Positions 52,048 through 59,561 of a stretch of 64,000 nt of DNA are shown piece by piece. The notes under the pieces are model-generated. The model saw only the letters and a program-made list of their open reading frames with translations, searched no databases and was not told the origin of the DNA. The position numbers and the translations under genes are program-made. How positions within the stretch are numbered: position 1 is the stretch's first letter; each line of letters opens with the position of its first letter. Source of the DNA: Brevibacterium sp. ZH18 (lineage in GTDB: Bacteria > Actinomycetota > Actinomycetes > Actinomycetales > Brevibacteriaceae); NCBI RefSeq assembly GCF_022748595.1, contig NZ_JALDSX010000010.1, positions 36,153 to 100,152 on the forward strand, given 5' to 3'.

Positions 52048-52123
52048 TGGTGGCTCCGACCGGCGTCGATCCGGTGACCTTTCGATTTTCAGTCGAACGC
52101 TCTACCAACTGAGCTACAGAGCC
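52048..52123 (-). tRNA. tRNA-Phe (GAA)
   Basis: The minus strand folds as a standard 76-nt tRNA: acceptor GGCUCUG/CGGAGCC with discriminator A and an encoded CCA, D-arm with AGCUCAGUUGGUAGAGC, anticodon loop CUGAAAA (anticodon GAA), and a T-arm with GAUCGACGC. It is the last gene of the Glu-Asp-Phe cluster. Confidence 0.97.
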
Positions 52124-52191
52124 AGGCCGCCAACATACCGAAGTATGTTGAGAGAAACAAAGGCCCTTCCGAAGAAGAGCCTTGTGCTCCG

Positions 52192-52265
52192 CGACCCTGA
52201 CCGGACTCGAACCGGCGACCTCCGCCGTGACAGGGCGGCGCGCTAACCAACTGCGCTACAGGGCC
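52192..52265 (-). tRNA. tRNA-Asp (GTC)
   Basis: A 74-nt cloverleaf without encoded CCA. Acceptor GGCCCUG/CAGGGUC with discriminator G, anticodon loop CUGUCAC (anticodon GUC) on the stem CCGCC/GGCGG, and GGUUCGAGUCC in the T-arm. The 68-bp spacer to tRNA-Phe contains CAACATAC-CGAA-GTATGTTG, probably a processing or transcript hairpin. Confidence 0.97.
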
Positions 52266-52320
52266 AAACTGGTGTAACTGGTGATTCTATTGTGTGTTGA
52301 ACCATTACAATCCTACACCG

Positions 52321-52393
<73 letters not shown>

Positions 52394-52518
52394 CCAGGTT
52401 GACCTCGGATTCCCCGGGGCAACGACGTTAAGCTTATCCCAACCATTTCGCAGAGTGCAAACCGGTTTCCCGTGTCCTCGGTCACACTGGTTTTGGGGCC
52501 TGCGGGAGAGCGCCCAGA

Positions 52519-52524
52519 TAGGCT
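52519..52524 (+). promoter_or_regulatory. -10 element of leaderless promoter (metallopeptidase gene)
   Basis: TAGGCT lies seven bases before the ATG at 52532; the sequence between has no clear ribosome site. Confidence 0.45.
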
Positions 52525-52531
52525 GTCAGGT

Positions 52532-52879
52532 ATGGATGACCTCAGCGCAGAAGAGTTCGAAGCGATCCTCGACGAGGCGATCGACCTGCTCCCCGCGGGT
52601 GTGACCGACGAGCTCGACAACGTCGCGCTCTTCGTTGAGGACCAGCCTGAGGACGGGAACACTTCGCTGCTCGGCCTCTACGAAGGGACCCCGGTGGGGG
52701 AGCGCGGCATCTCCGGGCTGGAGATGCCGGACAACATCTTCCTCTACCGTGACAACCTCATTGCCTTCGCCGAGGACCGCGATCACCTGCGCGACGAAAT
52801 CGTCATCACCATCGTCCACGAGATCGCGCACTTCTTCGGGATCGACGATGACCGCCTCCACGAGATCGGCTGGGGCTGA
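52532..52879 (+). CDS. Small zincin-like metallopeptidase family protein
   Basis: This 115-aa protein belongs to the minimal metallopeptidase family of actinobacteria (COG3824-type). The zinc site is HEIAHFFGIDDDRLHEIGW: HExxH plus a third ligand in the following turn. The N-terminal FEAILDEAIDLLP helix is also characteristic. No propeptide or signal sequence is present, so it works inside the cell; the substrate is unknown. ATG at 52532 is preferred over an upstream in-frame GTG because the family begins near FEAILDEA and a -10 box fits a leaderless start. Confidence 0.9.
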   Translation: MDDLSAEEFEAILDEAIDLLPAGVTDELDNVALFVEDQPEDGNTSLLGLYEGTPVGERGISGLEMPDNIFLYRDNLIAFAEDRDHLRDEIVITIVHEIAHFFGIDDDRLHEIGWG

Positions 52880-52934
52880 GCAGGCGTCGGCGGAAACGGT
52901 CATCGCGGCAGGCTGCGCGCGCGTGCTCCGTGTG

Positions 52935-52955
52935 CCGCTGAAAAGGCTTCAGCGG
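52935..52955 (+). terminator. Short hairpin after the metallopeptidase gene
   Basis: CCGCTGAA and TTCAGCGG form a perfect 8-bp stem around AAGGC, 56 bp past the stop. No strong T-run follows. The rest of the 269-bp gap to the YbaK-type gene shows no other clear element. Confidence 0.45.
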
Positions 52956-53148
52956 AAGTTGTCAGCGGGTTTCATCAACCGTCATTGATTGGCGCTCAAG
53001 CCTGGACTTCGCCTATTGTGGGCGGGTACCTATCAGCATTCGATACAACATTCCGTCCGTATCGACGCGGGAACACTGGGGTCCTCACCCCGGGCAGAAA
53101 TGCTCCATGTGTCCCCGCTGAGTTACGGGCAGGAGGCACGACCCCTTT

Positions 53149-53649
53149 ATGACAGTGGCATCCAAACCGACAAGCGCGGCTACCCCGGCCGTTCGTGTTC
53201 TCAACCTGGCGGGCATCGATTACAGCCTGCACAGCTTCGATCACGACCCCAGCACGCGACGTTACGGCTCCGAAGCCGCCGACAAGCTCGGCGTCGGCTC
53301 CGACCAGGTGTTCAAGACCCTCATGATCCAGGTCGACGGTGAACCGGTTACTGCACTGGTCCCCGTCTCCGGTCAGCTCGACCTCAAAGGCCTCGCCTCC
53401 GCGCGCAGTGCCAAGAAGGCGCAGCTGGCAGGCGTCGCCGAGACCGAACGTCGCACCGGCTACCCGGTTGGTGGAGTCTCCCCATTCGGCCAGCGCCATG
53501 CCGTGCCCGTCGTCATCGACCGCACCGCTCTCGAGCATCCCTCGGTCTACGTTTCCGCAGGCCGTCGCGGCCTCGAAATTGAGATCCGTCCTGAGGATCT
53601 CGTCATGCTGACCAACGCCCAGGTCGCGAAGATCGCCGCCCTGGACTGA
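53149..53649 (+). CDS. ybaK: Cys-tRNA(Pro)/Cys-tRNA(Cys) deacylase YbaK/EbsC
   Basis: This 166-aa single-domain editing enzyme removes mischarged cysteine from tRNA-Pro. It has the YbaK layout: VRVLNLAGIDYSLHSFDHD, the conserved lysine in QVFKTLMI (the catalytic-site Lys), ALVPVSGQLDLKGLA, GYPVGGVSPFGQRHAVPVVID and YVSAGRRGLEIEI. Length and motifs are standard. AGGAGG lies well before the start. It is convergent with yigZ. Confidence 0.95.
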   Translation: MTVASKPTSAATPAVRVLNLAGIDYSLHSFDHDPSTRRYGSEAADKLGVGSDQVFKTLMIQVDGEPVTALVPVSGQLDLKGLASARSAKKAQLAGVAETERRTGYPVGGVSPFGQRHAVPVVIDRTALEHPSVYVSAGRRGLEIEIRPEDLVMLTNAQVAKIAALD

Positions 53650-53666
53650 TCACACAGAACTGAGCG

Positions 53667-54278
53667 TCACACCCATTCGACGTCCCCGACCTCGGGTTCT
53701 GCCTGCCCGGCTGTGAGGTCGGCGTACGTCGCCAGGGCAACATCCACCTCGGCGACGGGGACCATCATGTCCAACGCCACGTCCGCGCCGTACTGGGCCC
53801 GCGTCGACCATCCCCGGTTGCCCGCCGCCCTGTCGAGGGCATTGGCTTGGGCGTAGTCGACGTTCGCGCTCACCGGCACCAGCTCATGCTTCGTCACGAT
53901 GCGTGCCGCATCCACCGCCGCCGAGGTGGCCTGACCGTACGCGCGCACGAGTCCTCCCGCGCCCAGCAGGGTTCCCCCGAAGTACCTGGTCACGACCGCG
54001 ACGACATAGGTCAGATCATGGCCGGAGACGACGTCGAGGATCGGCGCCCCGGCCGTTCCCGCAGGCTCACCGTCATCGCTGAAGCGCTGCGTGCGCGAAT
54101 CCGGGTCGAGGACGAACGCCGTGCAGTGATGACGGGCCTTCGGGTGGGCGTTGCGCCGTTCGGCGATGACCTCTCTGGCCTCAGCCTCGGTGGCGACCGG
54201 TGCGAGGTACCCGATGAAGCGGGACTTCTTGATTTCGATCTCGGCTTCGGCGGGGGCAGCGATCGTCCGGTAGGGCAT
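53667..54278 (-). CDS. yigZ: YigZ/IMPACT-family protein
   Basis: This 203-aa protein has the UPF0029 N-terminal domain (EIEIKKSRFIGYLAPVATEAEAREVI; ARHHCTAFVLD; RFSDDGEPAGTAGAPILDV; VTRYFGGTLLGAGGLVRAYGQA) and a C-terminal DUF1949-like domain. Eukaryotic IMPACT regulates GCN2; the bacterial role is unclear. ATG at 54278 is chosen because the conserved domain begins there and TAGAGT lies seven bases upstream for a leaderless start; 30 extra upstream residues are Arg/Pro-rich. Confidence 0.93.
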   Translation of the reverse strand: MPYRTIAAPAEAEIEIKKSRFIGYLAPVATEAEAREVIAERRNAHPKARHHCTAFVLDPDSRTQRFSDDGEPAGTAGAPILDVVSGHDLTYVVAVVTRYFGGTLLGAGGLVRAYGQATSAAVDAARIVTKHELVPVSANVDYAQANALDRAAGNRGWSTRAQYGADVALDMMVPVAEVDVALATYADLTAGQAEPEVGDVEWV

Positions 54279-54285
54279 GCGAATC

Positions 54286-54291
54286 ACTCTA
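54286..54291 (-). promoter_or_regulatory. -10 element of leaderless promoter (yigZ)
   Basis: Minus-strand TAGAGT is followed by seven bases and the ATG at 54278. Confidence 0.5.
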
Positions 54292-54477
54292 CCGAAGGCC
54301 GAGTGTGCGGCGGCTTTCGGTGCCGAACCAGGAGTGTGTCGCCCACGGTTCGGTCGTGCGGTCGGCAATCGCTGGAATGTGATCTACGATGAGCGGACAC
54401 GCGCACAATCTGCGCGACGAATGACCGCGCACAACGGGCGCGGCATCGGCCTTCTCAACGATGAAAGGGTGACGAGC

Positions 54478-55839
54478 ATGCACCAGCTCAGCGATGCTGA
54501 AATCTCAGCGATCAAGGACGAATCCGCCCGAGCCTACGAACTCGACCGAGCACACGTCTTCCACTCGTGGTCGGCCCAGGAACTCATCGATCCGATGACC
54601 GTCTCCAGGGCCGCAGGCTCGACCATCGTCGACGGCCAGGGACAGTCCTTCCTCGACTTCTCCTCGCAGCTGGTGAATACGAACATCGGGCATCAGCATC
54701 CGAAGGTCGTCCAAGCGATCAAGGACCAGGCCGATCTGCTGTGCACGATCAGTCCCGCCACGGTCAATGCCGCCCGGTCGGAGGCCGCTCGCCTCATCAC
54801 TGAACGCACCCCTGCCGGGCTCGACCATGTGTTCTTCACCAACGGCGGCGCCGATGCCAACGAGCACGCGATCCGCATGGCACGGCTGCACACCGGCAAG
54901 CACAAGGTCCTCTCCCGCTACCGCTCCTACCACGGTGGCACGGAGACGGCCGTCAACGTCACCGGCGACCCCCGTCGCTGGTCGAACGATCGCGGCGATT
55001 CCGGCGTCGTCCACTTCTTCGGTCCCTTCCTCTATCGAACCGAGTTCTCGGCCACCACCGAGGCAGAGGAGACGGAGCGCGCTCTGCGCCACCTCGAGCG
55101 CACCATCGAACTCGAAGGCCCCTCGACGATCGCCGCGATCATCCTCGAGACCATTCCCGGCACCGCCGGCATCATGCTGCCGAGCAGTGAGTACATGCAG
55201 GGCGTGCGCGCACTGTGCGACAAGCACGACATCATCTTCATCGCCGACGAGGTGATGGCCGGGTTCGGCCGCAGCGGCAAGTGGTTCGCGTTCGAGCACT
55301 TCGACGTCGTGCCCGACATCATCACCTTCGCCAAAGGCGTGAACTCCGGGTACGTGCCGCTGGGCGGAGTGATCATGAACGAGGCGATCTACGGCTCGTT
55401 CGCGCAGAAGGCCTATCCCGGCGGACTCACCTACTCCGGCCACCCGCTGGCGTGCGCGGCAGCCGTGGCCACGATGAAGGCCATGGACGAGGAGGGCATG
55501 ATCGAGCACGCCGCTCGCATCGGCGAAGAGATCATCGGACCTCGGCTGCGGGAGATCGCGAAGAACTCGAAGCACGTCGGCGAGGTCCGCGGGGTCGGCG
55601 CATTCTGGGCCATCGAACTCGTCTGGGACAAAGAATCCCGCGAGCCGCTGGCACCGTATGGCGGAGGCTCACCCGAGGTCGCCTCGGTGGTGTCATCGCT
55701 CAAGGAACTCGGCGTCGTGCCCTTCAACAACTACCACCGTCTCCACGTGGTCCCGCCGATCAACATCAGCGAAGAGGACCTCGAGAGGGGACTCAACGTC
55801 TTCGAGAAGGTGCTCACCGACCTCGACTTCTCCCGCTGA
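54478..55839 (+). CDS. Class III (omega) aminotransferase
   Basis: This 453-aa PLP enzyme belongs to the GABA/taurine-type class III aminotransferases: FFTNGGADANEHAIRMAR, YRSYHGGTETAVNVTGDPRRW, the cofactor Asp in IIFIADEVMAGFGRSGKW and the Schiff-base Lys286 in ITFAKGVNSGYVPLGG. ATG at 54478 is chosen because GAAAGGG lies eight bases before; an ATG at 54421 is also in frame. The donor is likely an omega-amino acid or amine. The convergent unit encodes a ThDP enzyme and an amidohydrolase, but a common pathway is not evident. Confidence 0.92.
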   Translation: MHQLSDAEISAIKDESARAYELDRAHVFHSWSAQELIDPMTVSRAAGSTIVDGQGQSFLDFSSQLVNTNIGHQHPKVVQAIKDQADLLCTISPATVNAARSEAARLITERTPAGLDHVFFTNGGADANEHAIRMARLHTGKHKVLSRYRSYHGGTETAVNVTGDPRRWSNDRGDSGVVHFFGPFLYRTEFSATTEAEETERALRHLERTIELEGPSTIAAIILETIPGTAGIMLPSSEYMQGVRALCDKHDIIFIADEVMAGFGRSGKWFAFEHFDVVPDIITFAKGVNSGYVPLGGVIMNEAIYGSFAQKAYPGGLTYSGHPLACAAAVATMKAMDEEGMIEHAARIGEEIIGPRLREIAKNSKHVGEVRGVGAFWAIELVWDKESREPLAPYGGGSPEVASVVSSLKELGVVPFNNYHRLHVVPPINISEEDLERGLNVFEKVLTDLDFSR

Positions 55840-55870
55840 AACTCAGAGGGTTGCCACCACAACTCCGATC

Positions 55871-55932
55871 GAGCAACCCTCCGGGCGCTCAGCAACCCGT
55901 CTGCGGGTAGCTCGATGCCCGGAGGGTTGCTG
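55871..55932. repeat. Intergenic hairpin, AGCAACCC family (copy 3)
   Basis: Arms 55871-55899 and 55904-55932 share a perfect 15-bp core (AGCAACCCTCCGGGC) and an imperfect inner part ending in CCCG/CGGG. It lies between the convergent aminotransferase and amidohydrolase genes. The core is identical to copy 1 at 9975. Confidence 0.88.
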
Positions 55933-55973
55933 AATCCGCAGGCGGCCGCAGACGTCCGCAGACAGCCCGGGCC

Positions 55974-57605
55974 TCAGCGGGCGTCGTGCGTGAACTTTCC
56001 GCCGAGGACAGTGGCGCGGACGGGAATCTGCGCGATCTCCGCCGGGTCCACATCAGCAGGGTGGGCGTCGAGGGCGACGAAGTCCGCAAGCTTCCCGCGT
56101 GAGAGTGTGCCCTTATCCTCGCCCTGCCCCGAGGCGGTCGCAGCGACCGATGTATAGGCGGCGACAGCCTCGGCGGGGGTGAGGCATTCGGCGGCTGATC
56201 CCATGACGTCGCCGTCACGGGTCGTCCGGGTCACATAGGCCCCGATTCCGCGCAGCACATTGCCCTCGGCGCAGGGGCGATCCGAGCTGCCGGCGAGCAT
56301 GACGCCCGCGTCGACGAAGGACTTCGCGCGGTAGAGCAGGCGACGGCGGGCAGGGCCGACCGAGGCGTTCATCCCGTCGCCGATGCCCTCGGCGAAGGCG
56401 GCCTGTGGGGTCACGACGATGCCGTTGGCAGCCAGGGTGGCCACGTGCTCGTCGTGGACGATGCCCGCGTGCTCGATGCGGTTGGGCACGGCTCGACGGC
56501 CGAAACGGGCCTGGGCGTCGACGATGTTCTTCACCGCTGCGTCGACGGCTGCGTCGCCGATCGCGTGGACGGCCACGGACCATCCGGAGGCGTAGGTGTC
56601 GAGGATCTGCTTGCGCAGCACCTCAACGTCGGCCTGTAGGTAGCCGGGGTGATCCTTGCCGGTGTAATTCTCGCGCAGGGCTGCAGTCTCCCCGCTCAGG
56701 GCACCGTCCATGAAGAACTTCACCGGGCCGATTGAGACCAGATCATCGCCGAGGCCGGTGCGCAGTCCGGCGTCGAGGCCGATCCCGAAGCCGTCGGCGG
56801 AGTTCGCCGCGATCGTGTGGAGGCCGTCGGCCTGCGGCAGGAGTTGGGCTCGAGCGTGGAGCTTGCCCTCCTCCTGGGCGCGGAGGTAGGCGGAGATCTC
56901 GATGGGGGAGTGGCCGATCCACCCATAGGCGATGCCGCATTCGCCGAACGAGGTGATGCCCTCCTTCGCGTAGTACGTGGTCGCGAGGTCGAGTGCTTCG
57001 ACGATCGTATCGAGCGAATAGGGGCGGATGAGGTTCTGGACGAGCTCCTGCGCGGTCTCCTCGAGCAGACCTGTCGGATGGCCGGCAGGATCGGTGACGA
57101 CCTTGCCGCCGACGGGGTCGCTGAAGTCCGGTTCGAGGATTCCCGCGCGGCGCATGGCCTCGGTGTTGACGATGGCCGCGTGGCCGGAGGTCTGGCGCAT
57201 GAACAGCGGACGGTCGCCGGTGATCTCGTCGAGGCGGGACAGCTCAGGGTACTGCCCGTCGTAGTCGCGGTGGGCGTAGCCGGTGGCGTTGATCCATTCG
57301 CCTGCCGGAGTCGTCGCTGCCGCCTGTTCGAGGGCCGCGTAGACATCGGTCAGGCCGCCCGGCAGCGCGGTGACGTCGATGGATGCCAGGGTCAGCCCGA
57401 ACCAGGCGGTGTGGCAGTGGACGTCGTTGAAGCCGGGGAGCACCGTGGCCCCGCCCAGCGATTCGACCCGATCGGCGGTGACGCCGTCGAGCTCCTCGTC
57501 GAAGCCGATGATGCGTCCGGCGAAGACCCCGATCTTCTGCGCCCGCGGCCGGTTTGGGTCGAGGGTGTGGGCGTCGAGATCGGTGAAGATCGCGTCGATG
57601 TTCAT
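55974..57605 (-). CDS. YtcJ-like amidohydrolase (amidohydrolase family 3)
   Basis: This 543-aa metal-dependent hydrolase has the YtcJ-type layout: VLPGFNDVHCHTAWFG (metal HxH), EGITSFGECGIAYGW, KFFMDGALSGETAALRENYTG, VAVHAIGDAAVDAAV and VPNRIEHAGIVHDEH, with LAGSSDRP for the final Asp. Family members cleave amides, ureas or carbamates. It follows the ThDP enzyme gene by 48 bp on the same strand and is probably co-transcribed. The substrate is unknown. Confidence 0.9.
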   Translation of the reverse strand: MNIDAIFTDLDAHTLDPNRPRAQKIGVFAGRIIGFDEELDGVTADRVESLGGATVLPGFNDVHCHTAWFGLTLASIDVTALPGGLTDVYAALEQAAATTPAGEWINATGYAHRDYDGQYPELSRLDEITGDRPLFMRQTSGHAAIVNTEAMRRAGILEPDFSDPVGGKVVTDPAGHPTGLLEETAQELVQNLIRPYSLDTIVEALDLATTYYAKEGITSFGECGIAYGWIGHSPIEISAYLRAQEEGKLHARAQLLPQADGLHTIAANSADGFGIGLDAGLRTGLGDDLVSIGPVKFFMDGALSGETAALRENYTGKDHPGYLQADVEVLRKQILDTYASGWSVAVHAIGDAAVDAAVKNIVDAQARFGRRAVPNRIEHAGIVHDEHVATLAANGIVVTPQAAFAEGIGDGMNASVGPARRRLLYRAKSFVDAGVMLAGSSDRPCAEGNVLRGIGAYVTRTTRDGDVMGSAAECLTPAEAVAAYTSVAATASGQGEDKGTLSRGKLADFVALDAHPADVDPAEIAQIPVRATVLGGKFTHDAR

Positions 57606-57653
57606 AGAGTCACCTTATTGTTCGTGGGGTTGATCGGGGTGGGGCACCTGCCC

Positions 57654-59420
57654 TCACACGCGGGCTCCGCGGATCGCGGGGTCGGTGAGGCAGTGGACGA
57701 GCGCGGGTCCCTTGTGCGCAAGTGCCTGTTCGAAGGCGGCGCGGAAGTCCTCGGTGCGTTCGACCGTAATGCCGAGACCGCCGAAGGCCGTAGCCATGGC
57801 TGCGAAGTCGGGGTTGCGCAGAGTCGTTCCCGTCGCGCGGCCCGGGTACTCGCGATCCTGGTGGCCGAGGATCGTGCCGTAGACCGAGTTGTCGTTGACG
57901 ACGATCGTCAGGTTCACCCCGTACTGCGCTGCGGTCGCGAGCTCTTGGCCGTTCATCAGGAAGTCCCCGTCGCCGGCGATGCAGAACACTGCCCGCTCGG
58001 GGTGGACGAGACCAGCGGCGACAGCGGCGGGGAGGCCGAAGCCCATCGACCCGTTCCGCGGGCCCAAAGCCGAGGGGAAGCCGTGAGTGGGCAGGAACCT
58101 GGTGGCCCAGCCCGAGAAGTTTCCCGCCCCGTAGGTGATGATCGCGTTGTCCGGCAGCAGCTCCTTCACATGGACGAAGGCCTCGTCCATGTCGACAAAG
58201 CCGTCCTCGTAAACGTCAGAACCGGACCCCACCGAGGCGGAGCTCCGTTCACCTGACCCCGCCGAGGCGGTGCTCCGGGGGACCGGGACTCTCCAGTCCT
58301 CGAGCTCGGCCCGGGCGTCGCGAATCCACTCGGGCAGCGGCACTGGTTCGTCGTTCGATGTCAGGTGCTCATCCCCGGGGGCAGGCTCGTCGATGGACCC
58401 GTCCGAGGAGACCGAGTAGGCGCGGATCCCGTCCTTGGTGAACAGGGCCTGTGCGAATCGATTGACCGAGGTGACGATGTGCTGGTCGAGGCTGCCGAAA
58501 TGTCCGTGCGCGTCAGGATCGGGCCCGATGACGACGGTCTTGGCCTCGGTGCCGATCGTGAAGCCGTTGGTGGCCACATCGGTGCGGACGCAGCCGAGGA
58601 AGATGTGCAGGTCCGCTTCGGCGAAGGTCCTCTTCGCGACTTCCGAGGCACCGAAGCCGAGGATGCCGAGGAAATTGGGGGAGTCGTGGTCGATGCCGTC
58701 ATAGGCGCGGAAGGTGCCGATCACGCCGAGTCCACGGTCGCGTGACCACTGCGCGATCCTCCGCGAGGTCGCCGGTGACCAGTCTTCGCCGCCGATGATG
58801 AGCACGGGACGATCGGCTTGGAGGATGCGGGCGCGCAGCTCGGTGACGTCGCCGGAGTACGGGGCGGCGGATCCATGTGTGCGCGGCGGCAACACCTTTC
58901 CGGCGCTCGCCTGCACGAGGATCTCCTCGGGCAGACCGACGACGACGGGACCCGGCCGGCCGGTCACGGCGGTGTGCATGGCATCGGCGACAACCTCGGC
59001 GGCTTTGTCGGGGTCGTCGAGGGTCAGAACCTTCTTCGTCGTGGTGGAGAACCAGCCGTTCAGGTCGAATTCCTGGAAGGACTCCCGACCGCGTTGCGCG
59101 GTGGGGATGAGCCCGACGAAGACGACGAGCGGGGTCGCGTCCTGGAAGGCGGTGTGGACGCCAACCATGACGTTCGAGGCGCCGGGCCCGCGGGTGACCA
59201 TGGCGATTCCGGGAATGCCCGTCATCCGGCCCTCGGCGACGGCCATATAGGAGACCCCGCCCTCCTGACGGCAGACGATGGGTTTGATGGTCGAATCGTG
59301 GAGGCCGTCGAGAACGTCAAGGTACGATTCGCCCGGGACCAGGTAGGCACGCTGGACACCGTGGGCTTCGAGCTCCTTGACGAGGAGATGGCCGGCGGAA
59401 AGTGGCTCGGTGTTGTCCAT
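57654..59420 (-). CDS. ThDP-dependent enzyme (acetolactate-synthase/benzoylformate-decarboxylase family)
   Basis: This 588-aa protein has the three POX-family domains: the Pyr domain with YLVPGESYLDVLDGL and the catalytic Glu53 in CRQEGGVSYMA; a central Rossmann domain; and the PP domain with GDGDFLMNGQELATAAQYG followed by NDNSVYG for ThDP/Mg binding. Between the central and PP domains is a low-complexity insert (STASAGSGERSSASVGSGSD) coded by an imperfect repeat near 58230. It is not a typical acetolactate synthase, as there is no ilvN nearby; decarboxylation or carboligation of an unknown 2-oxoacid is expected. Confidence 0.9.
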   Translation of the reverse strand: MDNTEPLSAGHLLVKELEAHGVQRAYLVPGESYLDVLDGLHDSTIKPIVCRQEGGVSYMAVAEGRMTGIPGIAMVTRGPGASNVMVGVHTAFQDATPLVVFVGLIPTAQRGRESFQEFDLNGWFSTTTKKVLTLDDPDKAAEVVADAMHTAVTGRPGPVVVGLPEEILVQASAGKVLPPRTHGSAAPYSGDVTELRARILQADRPVLIIGGEDWSPATSRRIAQWSRDRGLGVIGTFRAYDGIDHDSPNFLGILGFGASEVAKRTFAEADLHIFLGCVRTDVATNGFTIGTEAKTVVIGPDPDAHGHFGSLDQHIVTSVNRFAQALFTKDGIRAYSVSSDGSIDEPAPGDEHLTSNDEPVPLPEWIRDARAELEDWRVPVPRSTASAGSGERSSASVGSGSDVYEDGFVDMDEAFVHVKELLPDNAIITYGAGNFSGWATRFLPTHGFPSALGPRNGSMGFGLPAAVAAGLVHPERAVFCIAGDGDFLMNGQELATAAQYGVNLTIVVNDNSVYGTILGHQDREYPGRATGTTLRNPDFAAMATAFGGLGITVERTEDFRAAFEQALAHKGPALVHCLTDPAIRGARV

Positions 59421-59561
59421 GGCTCCATGCTTATCACTCTTTTGTCTCAAGTGGGCGGACCGATGAACATTCGAACGACGAACGCCGTATGATCTGTGCA
59501 CAACGGATTCCCCAAGGGACTTGCTCGGCAGAGAGGTTCTACACCGCCAGGAGGCTCAAGT

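Noticed and set aside
56817..58256. 479-codon open frame antisense to the amidohydrolase and ThDP genes
   Set aside because: It crosses the boundary of two real genes and has no recognisable domain.
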